A stretch of DNA of 64,000 bases from Channa striata (Eukaryota; Chordata; Actinopteri; Anabantiformes; Channidae): positions 806,001 through 870,000 of the forward strand of contig CM065183.1 in NCBI GenBank assembly GCA_033026295.1, read 5' to 3'. The notes beneath the pieces are model-generated. The model ran no database searches. It was not told where the DNA came from and was given only the letters and a program-made list of their open reading frames with translations. Of this stretch, positions 1 through 13,500 are shown one piece after another (position 1 is the stretch's first letter; the number at the start of each line of letters is the position of its first letter). The position numbers were made by a program, and so were the translations under genes.

Positions 1-1550
1 GAATAATCACCTGGATGTAACCTCAGTTCAATGAAAATGTGTATAACCCTTGAAGATGCTTTGTTGGTTTGTTCTCTTGAGGCAACACATTGGCTCAATG
101 AAACAGATAATTGACATCACTGCCCAGATAGCAAGATACCACCGCACAAAACCTCAGCATGCTCTCTGTTTACTACCTGTTAAACTCAGCAATGACAAAA
201 GAAAGAGGCCAACTGACTTGGTCCTGTAGTTTCAAAATAAACCCATTAGCTACAAAATGAACACTGGTGGTTTTAATAATGTTATAGACGACAAGGATCA
301 GCATGGCCACTCTGAGCAGTCTGCACCTAAACAGCTCTGTACACAGCAAAATCAGATGGAGGTCAGAAAAGTACACAAACGCAATACTCAGGTAAAGGTA
401 TTGGCCTAATAAATGCTCTGCTACAAGTAGCACTTTAAATCTTTTACTCAAGAAAAAATACCAAAAAGATCATCAACATTTAACTTAAGAAAAAAGTTAA
501 ATTCACTATGTCAACAACGAAAACAATGTACTTTAAACAATGCTGATTATGGATATTATGGTAAAAATGTACAGTACTTGTACATTTGTACAGTAATGAT
601 ATTAATGATATTAATGAATTAGTATTTATGAGTTCATAATATTTTAATTATATATTAAAAGCAGCGGTGATTGGCGTGACGCCAAAGAACTAGTATAGTA
701 TTTCTGACTGCTCAAAAGTGGATGTGGAAGATCAGAACCTTGTGAAAGACCATGGAAAAGCCCACCCAATGCTCATGGAGTGACTCAGGGGTGTTTGGAT
801 GATGCAAAAAGATGGCCAGAAATCTAATCTGCTAAATGGCACCATTTCACATAGACAAGCTGGTACACTCAAGAAGACAGTCACTACAGGGGTCAGAGGG
901 GGGCTGTGAATCCTGTCAGTCTGTAGCTTAACCTTTGCTACCAAAGCAGTTTAATTCATAGAGTACAGAGTTTCCAACACAGCTGGCTGAGTGTAAAGCT
1001 GGCTGAGCATGTCACATCATGGAAGAGTTACCAAAAAATATTTGTGAGGAATGGGTTTCAGTCAAAGAAAAGTATGGAGCTCATACATTCTAAAAAACCT
1101 AATGGGAGATTCACACAGTGAAAGTCACTGAGGTTCAGTTAATTTACATTTGACAGGCAGAATACTTGTTATAACCCATGTCTTATTGTTAGCATTATTA
1201 ATAGTGACAGTTTTTGGCACTTGAAAAAAGATCTTGACATTATGCTACCCGGAAAAAGTCTGCAAAGCAGACTTCAGTGGGTTACATTTAATGTAAAATG
1301 TGTCTTTCACTTTATAGGAAAGTTTATTAGGAATGTTCCTGTGTGAAGGGAAAGAACAAAAGTGGTAGTAACAGTGTGGGACCTTTTTTAATAATAATTT
1401 TATATAATAACTTCTTTCCAATAAGAATTTTTTGTTCAGCAGCCCCCTGAAAAAAAAATATTGGCACAACATGAGCTTGTATACACAGGACAAGGCCATG
1501 TGTAGTGTCTCTATAGGGGACAGTACACATGGTACGCATGGAACAGTATT
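1..1550. other. enpep 3' flank, no gene seen
   Basis: AT-rich sequence downstream of enpep, with only short open frames that lack splice context or homology. A stretch near 350-435 shares words with 36130-36215 (tacacaaac, atactca, tattggcct), so it is probably part of a dispersed fish repeat. No other structure is supported. Confidence 0.5.
1323..1328 (-). terminator. possible enpep poly(A) signal
   Basis: AATAAA on the minus strand, about 220 nt beyond the enpep stop codon. It is a plausible polyadenylation signal by position only. The flank is AT-rich, so chance occurrence is likely. Confidence 0.3.
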
Positions 1551-4500
1551 TTAGTCCATGTTGTTCTCCACATTGTTCTCCAGCCACCCTCTGATCTCTT
1601 TGTTATTCCTCCTGATCCATTCAATGTTGTTCCTCACTGTCTCCAGCGCCTGCTGCCTGGGCATTTCCCCAGCACCAGCATCTGGTGTTAGCCTGAAGAA
1701 ATGTTCCATCTACAAGACCAGCAGAGAAAATACAGTGTGTTACAAAAAGCCTGGACAGAACCTGGGTTTTAAACAGCTTTTTTGCAAAATGATCTATTTT
1801 GAACATACTGGGCATGGAGGTGTGGATGAGAAAACATATCTGTACAAGGGGAAGCCATTATTTAAAGGAACGAGGAGGGTTGAGGTACAATTTGCAGTCA
1901 TAAATACATTACAAATTTTGCTTTTAATAAATGTACTAGAACAGGGGTCTCAAACTCAATTTACTTGGGGGCCGCTGGAGGCAGAGTCGGGGTGAGGCTG
2001 GGCCGCATCAGGTTTCCACAAGAAAAACTTTTAAATTATTTTAATCTTCTCAAATGTCTTTATTTTTTATTTTTAACACAAAATAATATGAAAAAATAAA
2101 TAAACAAATTAGAAGAAAATAAATAAGAAATTAATAAGAAAATCAATCAATCAGTAATAAGTAAATAAAATAATAATTATAATAATTAGGATTCAAATGT
2201 CTGTATTAACAGTTCTTTAAGCTTTCTTTAAGCTGTCGCGTTGAAGTTTCAATCAAGTGTTTAGCCGACGCACAAAGAACGTCATTTCCTCAATATACGT
2301 CATTTCCGCAATGTACGTCATTTCCGTTCCGTGCCGTTCATAACAAACTCGCGGGCCGCACTAACATTAAACTTTAACCCGCGAGCCGCGAGTCTGAGAC
2401 CCCTGCACTAGAAGAAGAAGCTTTATTTGTCACGTATGCCTAGCACAGTGGAGTTTGCTCCTGCTTATTTTTGCTTTATCCATTTTACCCTCCAGTGTCT
2501 CTAACTACTGAGCTACCAGGCCACCTATAAAATATTACTTTATTATTACTTTATTATTTTATAACAATATAAACATATATTATTATATAAGCTAAGATAG
2601 TGTGGAGATATTTTAAAACGTGGTCCCTTTACAGCACAACCCAAAGCACTTTACAATTGCTTCTTATCCATCCATTCACACACTGATGGCAGCAGCAGCC
2701 ATTAGGGAGCAACTTAAGGTTTGGTGTCTTCCTTAAGAACACTTTGACATATGGGCAGGACGAGCGGAGGACTGAATCTGAAAACAGACCACCTATAGAC
2801 TATACCACAAGAGTCTTGTGGTATAGTGTATAGTTACCAGTCATGGACCCATGACTGGTAACCAACTGCAGTACCTCCTCCAGACATTAAGAGAAAACCC
2901 AACAATTCCCCTTTGAGTAGCTATAGGCAACAGTGGAGAGGAAAAACTCCCTTTAACGCAAGAAACCTCCAGCAGAACCAGGCTCAGGGTGGGCAGACAT
3001 TTGTCTTGGCCGGTTGGGCTGAGTGGAAAACATTGGGCAGGTTGGTAGGACCAGTAGATGCGCACTTGAAACACACACTGATTGATAGTCTTTTAATGGA
3101 TAATACATTGTTAGGCTTTTGAGGTGGCTTGTTATGTTTATCATTAAATATTAATTTTTCCAGCCAACTGGAATCTTCCAGTTCTGCTCTTTGCTTTCAT
3201 GTGTTTTTCACAAGCAGCAAATGATTACAGGATATGTTTTTCACAAAGTCAATAAGGGGATTAAGAGCTTCAAGCAGCTTGGAAGGCATGTTTAGACCCT
3301 TGTTGCTGGTGGACAACAGAGAAGTGAATTTTAGATTCTTCAATTGATTCTATTTTTCATACAGTGAAAATCCTTCATAAAATGGTCACAGCTCGATTTC
3401 CTGCTGACCACAGCTACATGTGGTTGTTTATATGTGAAAATGTCCTTGAGACACTTAACCCCACTTAGTTGCTCCCACTGAGCATCGGCCAGCTGCATAG
3501 CAGCTCCCCCATTGGTGTGTGAATGGGTAGATAAGAACCAACAGGTAGAAAAGCTCTATATAAGTGCAGACCATTCATTTATTTATTTAAGAAAGATTCC
3601 TAGAGACTGTGCAAGTTATAGTGAAGACATCTTAATAGCTACCAAATCCTGAGCCCAGCAAAAACAAAACAAAACCTTTTAAAATGGATAAGCTAAAGAT
3701 TCAAATTACTGGCAAAGTAAGACAGTGCTAACCTTGGATAGTTGGAGCTCTGTGTTGTAGCTGGTGGTGATTCGATTCAGCAGGCGACCAAGGTTCCGGT
3801 CATTGATAGTATACCTGTCATGAAAGAAAGGAAAATACTACATTGTAATTCATTGCCATCTAAATGGCATTTTAAGAAAAACATTTTTTTCCCCTAGAAA
3901 TACTAAATGAACTTGTCAGGTTTCAGTAGCTTAGTCTTTGTGTGCTAGTGATGACACCTCAGAAACTCTGGCTGCATTAAAAGATTTTAGGGCTAATAGG
4001 AGGCATCGACCAGCAACGATTTTTTTGCTCTCCTTAGACTCCCACTGATTCGCATCTCCATAAATTCTGGCTAAACAAAGCAATGTTTCTCCATATTTGC
4101 AGTTTTGCTGTGCTTCATGATAAGAACTTTCAACAACAAAGGCTAAATTTACTCTTACTGAGTTAACATATCACTTTAGCTAAAGTTAATATTAGTTTGT
4201 TGTATATCCACAAAAGGGAAAACCCAGAGAAAGGAAAACTCTTTCAGTTACTATGTAGTATCTGATTTATCAGTAGTGTTGCTATAGTAAGGTCAAATTT
4301 TTCATTCATTATATAATGTTTTTGTTTGTATCTACACATCTTTATAACACTGTTATATAATATTTCAACCTGCAAGGTGTGTAGTTTTGTCTTCAGTCTT
4401 TTCTTATCAACAGGGCTTCCTAATTTGGACTTGTGTGTCCTTTTATGTCTTAAACCGCTTTAACCCTGCTGCTAACACAGCATAATGTAGTCCTGTTGTG

Positions 4501-7500
4501 TACATGTTACTGTTCTACTGACCAGGCAGCGGTTATCCATTAAACACATCCCAGAATTATTAAATGGCAATTTAAGAAATGTTTGTGTTCAAAGTGTTTG
4601 TGTCAAAGCTGATTTCGCACCCATTACACATTTCAGCAATCCTATGTTGAACATTGGATATTATCCTCCAAAGCTGCACATTTTTGTCACATTTGACTTA
4701 CAGTATGACTCTAGCAGTATAATTGTTGGCTCATTGACACAAAAATGAATGCAGCCTTAAAATTTTATTTATTAGCATCATGTGTGGTAGTTGTTTTGTT
4801 TAACCGACCTGTTGACCAGATAATCCCAGTTAACTGTGGTCCAGTCCCAGGCCATGCTCTGTCCCATTGGGTTGTAGGACACATATCGCACCACGGTGAA
4901 CAGATCCTGACTTCTCACTACAGTCTCATTCTTAGTGGCCTCCAGAAGCCTGTTGTGCAGAAAAAAAGTGTTAAAGTTAAATCAAAGCAAAAAGTGGAAC
5001 TATACAACAGGTCAGTGTATACCAACACTGTTTGTTTGCATATAACTGTATATATCTAATAAAATGCTTCAAAGTAAAGGCTCATCTGCTGGATATGTTT
5101 TGACAAAACATCCATGATGAGGATTCTATTGTTTTAGCAATGAGATGTTGTTTAAATGCTTTTTCTGTCTTATTTCTAAACTGATCAGGTTTTTTTCTTT
5201 CCAAGGAAGCTAGGACCACGACATCAGATCAGATGCCACTGAATGTTTGGTGAGAAAACGTATGATCAGGGTCTGGCAGATAGAAACAATAGATGGTGGA
5301 GCAGTGGAATTGCTGCAAAGGGAAGGTTTCTGACGTCTTCTACTGTACCATTGCTTTTGTCCTCAATAGTAAATGTTGGTATTAAGTTGTCAACATAACA
5401 GCTTTAGTTTAGGCAGTACATGTCAAACATCCCACACACAACTAGTCACCCAAATTAACTATTACATATAACATACAATTTTTAACTCTTGACTTTGTAA
5501 GTGGTGATTTTGTTAAGGGAGACAGGGTGGTGGAAAAGAGAAACTTTTAAATTTTACTGCCAGATAACCCCTGAATGCACTCCAAGTGCATACTCAAATA
5601 GCAATCGATGTATTATGTTTAAAACATTTTGGATGACCTCTGTATAATGTAGAAATGTATAATGTATAAGGTAAAAAATAAGCTACAGCAGGAATACATT
5701 CAAATTCAACCTGATTAATTTGCTCAACACAGACACTCTAAATAATACATAAAACAGCTAACCGCCTATACACTATACCACAAATCTTTCGTTGATGACA
5801 TCATGCGTCTTGCAGTGTTTGAGCTATAGTTACTTAAAAACACACGTTGTTACAGTACACCAGAAAGAATATTGCATTTCCATTATGGAATGGACAAATC
5901 AGCTCAGCAGGTATTATTATCGTGTGAAGATGAGATGTTTTACTTACTTGTATAGGAGTTCCACATTCTCCACAGAAGCCAATCCATACAGCAGCTTGTC
6001 CTTCTCTTGAGCCAAAGAAGTGTCTTTGTACCTCTGGAACATTGTGTTCCACTTTGCTTCAGTGCCCGAGTTCTTCATGCCAAATCGATAGACCAGCAGC
6101 CTCAGGTTTACTGCTACACTGCTGTAAGTCAAACCATCAGAAAATATTTTAGGGCTCCAGATATGAAAAAAACTCATTCTAGCAACGCTGTGGTACATAT
6201 GTTGTTGTTGGTGTTGCTTTTCTAGTTCTCACAGAAATACCTAATGACAGTGTGACAGTGACAGTTGTAAATATGTTACTTTTGTATGTTATAAAAAAGA
6301 TGTGCTTAGTCTGAAGTGTGGTGATGTTAGGGTGGTGATACCTGAGATTTCCATCAATCCACTGGTCAAATATGTGAGAGGCTTGATTCAGAGCCACTGG
6401 ATCTCCCATCTGACAGGCAATGTTGAGCACAGTTTCTCTCAATAGCCTGTCAAACACATCCAACCAGCCATTTTCCATTAGTTAGAGCTTAGAATGTCAT
6501 GAAGGAACATAACAAATTGAGTTTAACAGCTGTTATCAGATTTCCTGATAGCAGCATCCATGTAAAGTAGGCCAAGTAAAGTTCTGAAATGTTCTCTAAA
6601 GCCTGAAACTTTGATGAAAACTTTGGAAAATTATGCACTGTTCCTGCTGCACCTCTGTCTTTGGATTCCTTCATCAGTCCATCCAAGTTGTGTTGAGATT
6701 GCTCTAACATGATCACGAAACAGTTTCTAAACAAGAGAAACAAGACTGTGAGCCTAAATCGACACAGGAAACATGTTCAAGATGTCTTAAACCAGCCACC
6801 TAAACCATCCATCCATTCATGTTGGGTCAGTGCTGTTGTGTGGCTCAGAAAATGAGAAAATCTCAAAATCTGCATGTTACACTTTAGTCTGTCAGGTTTG
6901 ATTTGATGAGAGCAAGAAAACAAATATATCTGGTAGATTATATCCCACTGAAAAGATGTAAAAGTTTATAAAAACACTATTGTTTGTTTTTGATTGTTTC
7001 TTTTAAAATCACCTGGGAGAGGAGAGTATGTGAACCAAAGTGACATAAAATCTGTAAAACTGCATTGTTACGTACTGCATTGCTAAAATAATGTCTTTAG
7101 ATGCTAAAATTACTCTCATGCATTATTGTCTTTTGGTTCTATTATTATTAGTTGGCAAAAAAATTGTTTATAATAATCTATATTGTTAATATATGTGAAC
7201 GTTCAAAATTTGATAGATAAAGCCTACCTACCTGAAACTTTGGGTAGAGTTCAGCATTACCAGACAACATGTCCCGAACATAGGATATAGAGGAAGCCAC
7301 ACGACTCCAGACTAAGTAATCTGCCTCATTTGTCAGGTACTTGGTAAGATTGAAGGCATGACCATAATCTACAATATCTGCCCTGAAGAATGTAAAAAAA
7401 GAGAATGTACAGTCTTTGAATATGATTGCTAATGCCGTGTGTTTACAGGGCAAAATGTTACCTTGCAAGAGCAAACACATCATCAATGTAGCTTGTGCGA

Positions 7501-10500
7501 TCAGCTGCATCAAGGTTCTGTTTTAAAGAAAGACAACTAAGTCAAACAGAAGTAAAATGTAACTGTAACATCTCTTAAGTTCCCAAGAAATGAAAGCACA
7601 GTACTTTAAATAATTTTACTAAGTACTTCTTATGTACTTCAAATAATTTTAAGTAACTTGCTCATTAGTCAATGTTAAACTGTGTTAAAACGTTTTCTAT
7701 AGTTTACTGGGGAAATCATCCATCAACAATAAAACAAAAAACATTTGTAATATTATGAACATAAAGCAGTCATTTTATGGCAAAAACAATTCCTTATCAA
7801 TGTGTTCAACCACTTTCTTTGTTCACGTAACCACTCTGTGACACTAATGTGGTGGACTGGCTTGAACGTTAGTTAATTACAAAGTTAACAAAATTACTTT
7901 TAAATGTGCTGCAATCCAGTTTAGTAGCAGCATTAACGAAGACCATATAACAGTAAGGAAATGAAGTATGAGGTGTAGGTTTAGAGCAGTACCCATTGTT
8001 ATTGTTAGTGAAGCTATTTTCTAAATGGTCCTTAAGTCCAGCTTAACAATTAAAAAATGGCAATGTCTGTTTTCACTTTTTTTGGTGTTAACTTTGTAGA
8101 GTACTATGCGTACTGTATATTCTCTAAATGGCAGTAGCAGGATCGTACATAGTGAGAAACAACAGAGACCCATTCAAGGTCTTTAAGCACAGGTTTACCG
8201 TGTGGTTGTTTTGAAGCTGTTGACTGATAGCATTCCACATGTTGTCATCATAATTGACTCTGTAGAATCCAATGTGATCCTTGTTCAGTTTCAGCAGCCC
8301 ATCCTCTGAGGGAGTGTAGTTGCTCAAGACATGCTCTGAAATTCCACACAGTTATGATGATCATAGGGAACATTTACCTTGGGGCGGGATCAGACTTATC
8401 TGACATACTCATGATAGTAAAGGTCATGTTCATCTATTTTGAAATCTGAGCTCATTACCTGTGCTGTCCCTGTCAAACATAGCCAACATATTCTTGTCAC
8501 TTTTGACAGAGTGCCATTTGACTGGAATTGTCCACTTGTATCTGTAACCAAAAGCAGTTATTGTTATTAGTGTCTTTGGATATAATTTATGTTTGGTAGA
8601 GCTCAATAATAAGACGATAAAAGTGGGGTAAAAATTACAATAATGTAGGAAGATGAAACCAACTGCATGATATATACCCACTTCCTTAAAAGTAGCTGTA
8701 GATTGTAAAGATTAGGAAAAGCCATCTGATAAGCTAAAAGCTACAAACAAGTGTTAGGACATGTCTATACTGTATCCACGTTTTGTTTAAGACATCACGG
8801 TCTCCTCTACCACAGTTCTTTCTGAAGATCCATCCACCACAACATTGTCTTTATTAAAGTATGTAAGATCCACAAAAAAGTGCAAACAACATAATTTTAG
8901 AACCATCGACTTTAAAGTCGGGACATACTGTGAAAAACATAACAAAATAAGTGTTTCAGTTTTTTTTTTACAAAAGGTAACAATTCCCAATGGCTGGATT
9001 TAGACATCTGTGATTAGAGCAATTACATGCGACCTACTGTCTCTATGTATTTACTGTATTTGGATACTGTACATACTGTATGTAGTGAGTTTAGGAGATC
9101 AGGAGTTCTTGTTCTAATCTCTTCTTGCCCTGCTAGCTCATTGACTAGAGGAGCTGGATGTTATACAAACGGAGCAGGATCAAATCCTGGTGTGGAGAAA
9201 TCCCAGCCTACCCATGAAAAAGGCCCAGCCTACCCACCAGGTGTGTCCCTGAGCAAGACACCCAGCACTAGCTGGGTGCCACCTCAGCCCACCCTCCCCC
9301 CAGAGGAATGGGTCAAATGCAGAGGACAAAGTTCACTGTAACATGTATGTGCAAATGTATTTGTGACAAATAAAGATTGTTGTTGTTTTTCTTCTTGTCC
9401 CTAGCTAATCTAATCCACTACAAAGATATTTCCGATAGCACTAAAATGTCTTATTAACTCAGCAGGCATCCTGGTTCTCATTTTGCACAGAGTACACAAG
9501 AGAGAAAAAGTTATGTGAATGTTTTGATCACTGTTTATTATCTTATCTTAGTAAAATGAAAAATTTTGAGCATGAATCTGTGAATGAAAAGCAGCTTAAA
9601 GCACTGAACAAATGAGAAGGTCATTATTATCTTCTCTGCATCCCTTACCCAAAAGCTGAAGGAGGCTGGCTGGCATCACTTTTAGGATCCAGGAGGAAAC
9701 GCTTCTGAGTGACTTTAGCATTTGTCTCTGAGACTGATAGGTCCAGCATAGGATAACCCATCTGTTTAGTCCATGTGTCCATCACCTTTGTGATTGGCAA
9801 CCCACTTACCTGGGCACACAGAAATAAATTTGGCTATTCAAAAACATTAACAGACAAATTTTAGCTACTTTTTAACATTTTGGGCAAAACTCCTATTTTC
9901 TGTCAAAATGTGAGATTTTTATATCAATAACAATCTCATTTTTGTATGAAGTAATAAAATTCCTAGTAAAGTAAATGGATCTGCCTGTACAGACAACAAG
10001 ACCAAAACCGGTGCTTACTGACCAAGTCTTAATATACCAGCATGACATCTATCTTCTGACTTCACGTTATTAAATGACATGAATCAGTATTCTATACCCA
10101 AACATCTGCTTTTCCTCTGTTAACTGGAAACAATAATAATAATATAATAATATAATAATAATACAAAATAAATTAAAAAATAAAAATTATTCAAACATAC
10201 GTTGGCAAGAGATTCCCAGAAGTTGGCTGTTTTGGCATTCTTAAAGTTGTAGTCTACCAAATATTTCTGGTGAAAAAGAGAAATCAAAATAAGCTTTTAG
10301 TCAACCATCTGAAACTCACTCACAATTAATTGTTGTTTAATATCTGTCAGAAAGCAATAGTCTGACTTACTCGACATCCATCTCTGAACATGTCCTTACC
10401 CATCCAGTCTTCCAGCATCCTAAGAATAGATGCCCCCTGGAAAAAGTTGGATCATTTCTATAACATTAGATTTTTTGTTTTTAACAATCTTCACAAGAGA

Positions 10501-13500
10501 TTTTATATTACTGTTACACGTTTAGAAGTGTGGTTTTCTGAATTTTTAAACCTCTCCTTTACCTTTATCAGCTTTTAGAGTAGTCATACCTTGCTGTATG
10601 AGATGGCATCAAACACAGAGGTGATCTCTGCTGGGGTTGACACATTTACAATGATAGGGTGAGAAGAGATGAGGGCATCATCCACCATTACAGGAAGTAC
10701 ATCACTGATGATCATGATGTTTCGCTGCACAACACAGGAAGGTGAGTTTCAGACTACTGAAGACCTCAAACTGACTCGCCTCAGTGTGCATAATATTGGC
10801 TTTCAAAGCAGAACTCACCATGCCCCAGGTAGGTTCAGCCTCCTCCACACCAATGTACTCAAAGAAACTAGCAAAGCCTTCATTAAGCCAAAGGTCATCC
10901 CACCAGTCCATAGTCACAATGTTGCCAAACCACTGGAAAAAAATAGCTTTAAGAGTCCTTACAAAGGAAATCACATAGTGTTTACAGGGATGTTTTAACT
11001 TGCCGAGTTACTAGGCTAAATTGTTACATAACTTAATAAAGTAAGTTCTGGTGGACTCCATGCTCCACCCTAAACCAGCCATTCTTTCCTCCCCATCTGC
11101 ACCTCCTCAGCTGAGAACCGCATCAGAGAGAGAGAAGAGAAATGGATAGGTAACTAATATTTATAGTATTCCTTCTTCTCCTCCCCTTCCATCTGTCCAT
11201 ACATGTACACTCACCTGTACATTCTAATACAATCCAATAAAGCAGCTCTGCCATGAATTCTGATTTTACAAGGTTACTTTGTCAGTATTTAAGTTGGAAC
11301 TCTCACAAAGGTGATAATTCTAATGTGTTTATGACTGAGGTCAAAATGGATAGTGGAGTTGTACTAGAGGGCATTATAAGAAGAGATGGTTCAATTTTTT
11401 TCAATATGTGTGTCACACACACACACACACACACACACACATGCACACACATATATATTGACTATGTTGTATGAATGAACATTTGGTTTTGAGTCCACAA
11501 TAGTTACCCACTTGGGTAATACATCCTTCACAGTAGTACACTATACACTACACAATATTCAGAGGATTGTTTGTAAATCATCATATTGCTGTAACTTGCT
11601 GTAAAACTTTATTGACAGGCTCAAGGCCTCGTTATTCCTGTCATAGAAAAATAAAACACTCACATCCTGGAAAAAATGTGATCACACATCATAAAAGCTT
11701 TTAGTGATGCACATAAAGGATTTAAAACATTTATTTGACTGACCTCTGAACTTTCTGTGGACATTTCATCATTTATGGATGAAATACAGATAAGAACGAT
11801 CATATTACATAAGAATATTTTTTTAACTTGAGATATTAAATTTTTCCTTTTGGTACATACCAGTATCAAGACTGACGTCAGTGTTAAAATGTTTCACGCT
11901 AAATTGCTCTTTCCCCTTGTAATTTTTTGTTTACAAAAATACTGATACAAAGCATACAATCAGCTGAAATACTATATGATCCCACAGCTTGTTTGACTTT
12001 TGTTACAGCCACAGCTGTGGAATTGTTCAGCACCCCTAATGCTATAAAACTGTGAGTCACAATTTGCAGTTAGCGGGATGACCTACCATGCCCTGTGGTT
12101 CTTTCATTTTTATTGTTTGCTGCTGATCTGAGCTACATGATTAATTTCCTATCGTATACACAATGTCAAATCTTTGTTCTTTTATGACAATATGCTTTAT
12201 GTTGGTAATGTTTACCTCAATAAAGTCACTGGGCTTCACCAGAATGATATGATATCTCAAAAGGTTAGATGTACAACTTAAATCCATATCTATTTTCATG
12301 ATGGCAATCTATCCTGGTCCAGAGGGAGCAAAGCAGGCCCAAGTCATTATCCTGCTACCAATCATTGTTTTGGAGATGACAATAGTATCATTAATAAGTT
12401 TTGAATTATGAGATCTCTGTCTCATAATTATGACTTTGTAACTCATAATAGTGATATAAGATCTCAAATTAGTTCCTTTAAATGTAATGCACTGTTGTAA
12501 AGGTTCAATGTTTTCATAAAATAACAAGAAAGAATCATATTTGGAGATTATTGCATGGTGAGAAGTCTAAAAATAAGCCTGTTCTTTTTTTTATTACTGT
12601 AATTGATTTAATTAAAAGTGAACTCAAAAACTCATTCAACTCATCAATTTAACTTAAAAAGGTTCAAGTTAGTTAACTTTAATTTATTTTAAGGAAAATT
12701 AAAATGTATGGGCTGATTCTCTTCTGTCAAATGTGCGAGTGAACAAAATTGACTAAGTGATGAGTAACTCAGAAGTGGTACCTGGTGAACAAGCTCGTGG
12801 GCGATAACACTAGCCACTTGCTGCTTGTTGTAGGAGGAAGAGTGGCTCTCATCATACAGCAGGTTGGTCTCTCTGTAGGTGATGAGTCCCCAGTTCTCCA
12901 TGGCACCAGTACCAAAGTCAGGGATGGCTATTTTATCTGGATCAAAACAGCAGAGAAATGTAACTAAAGTAACAGCTTCTTACGTAACTGTTTTTAATGC
13001 ATTATTGCACTGCATGCAAGAGATAGTCAGGCAATGACTGATCATATAAAGACATTTATTTGTTTCTATTTAGGAGGTATTGATACTGTTGGTCGCTTAC
13101 AGTGTCTGATCAATATTAAATGCACAATGTACACACACAATGTAGCATAGCAACCCTCTCTCCTAAAAATTACATTCCTACTACCAAATTGCAAGTAGGG
13201 CCAACTGTGGTGCGTAGTTGTAGCACGGTCCTCCACCAATCCTACAGTTACTGGTTTGATCCCCAGAGACTCCAGTCTCATGTCAAAGTGTCCGTAAGCA
13301 AGATACTGAACCCTCACTCAACCACTGGCTTTCTAGGTGGTGTTCAGCAACTGATGTGGGATAGATAGACAATTGGAAACGTTTTTTAGGGAAAACCTAG
13401 GCTGATTTGGAGAGATGGCATCCATCCTAACTTGTATGGACCAAAAGTTTGACAATCCAGAGTTGAGCCTAGGATGCAGAGATCCAGTCCTACAGGCCTC

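Noticed and set aside
6489..6743. 84-codon minus-strand frame in the interval of the missing enpep exon
   Set aside because: Does not resemble the expected Enpep segment, and no splice sites join it in phase to exons 14 and 16.
11253..11474. Plus-strand frame ending in a His-Thr repeat
   Set aside because: Runs through the (CA)n microsatellite inside an enpep intron.
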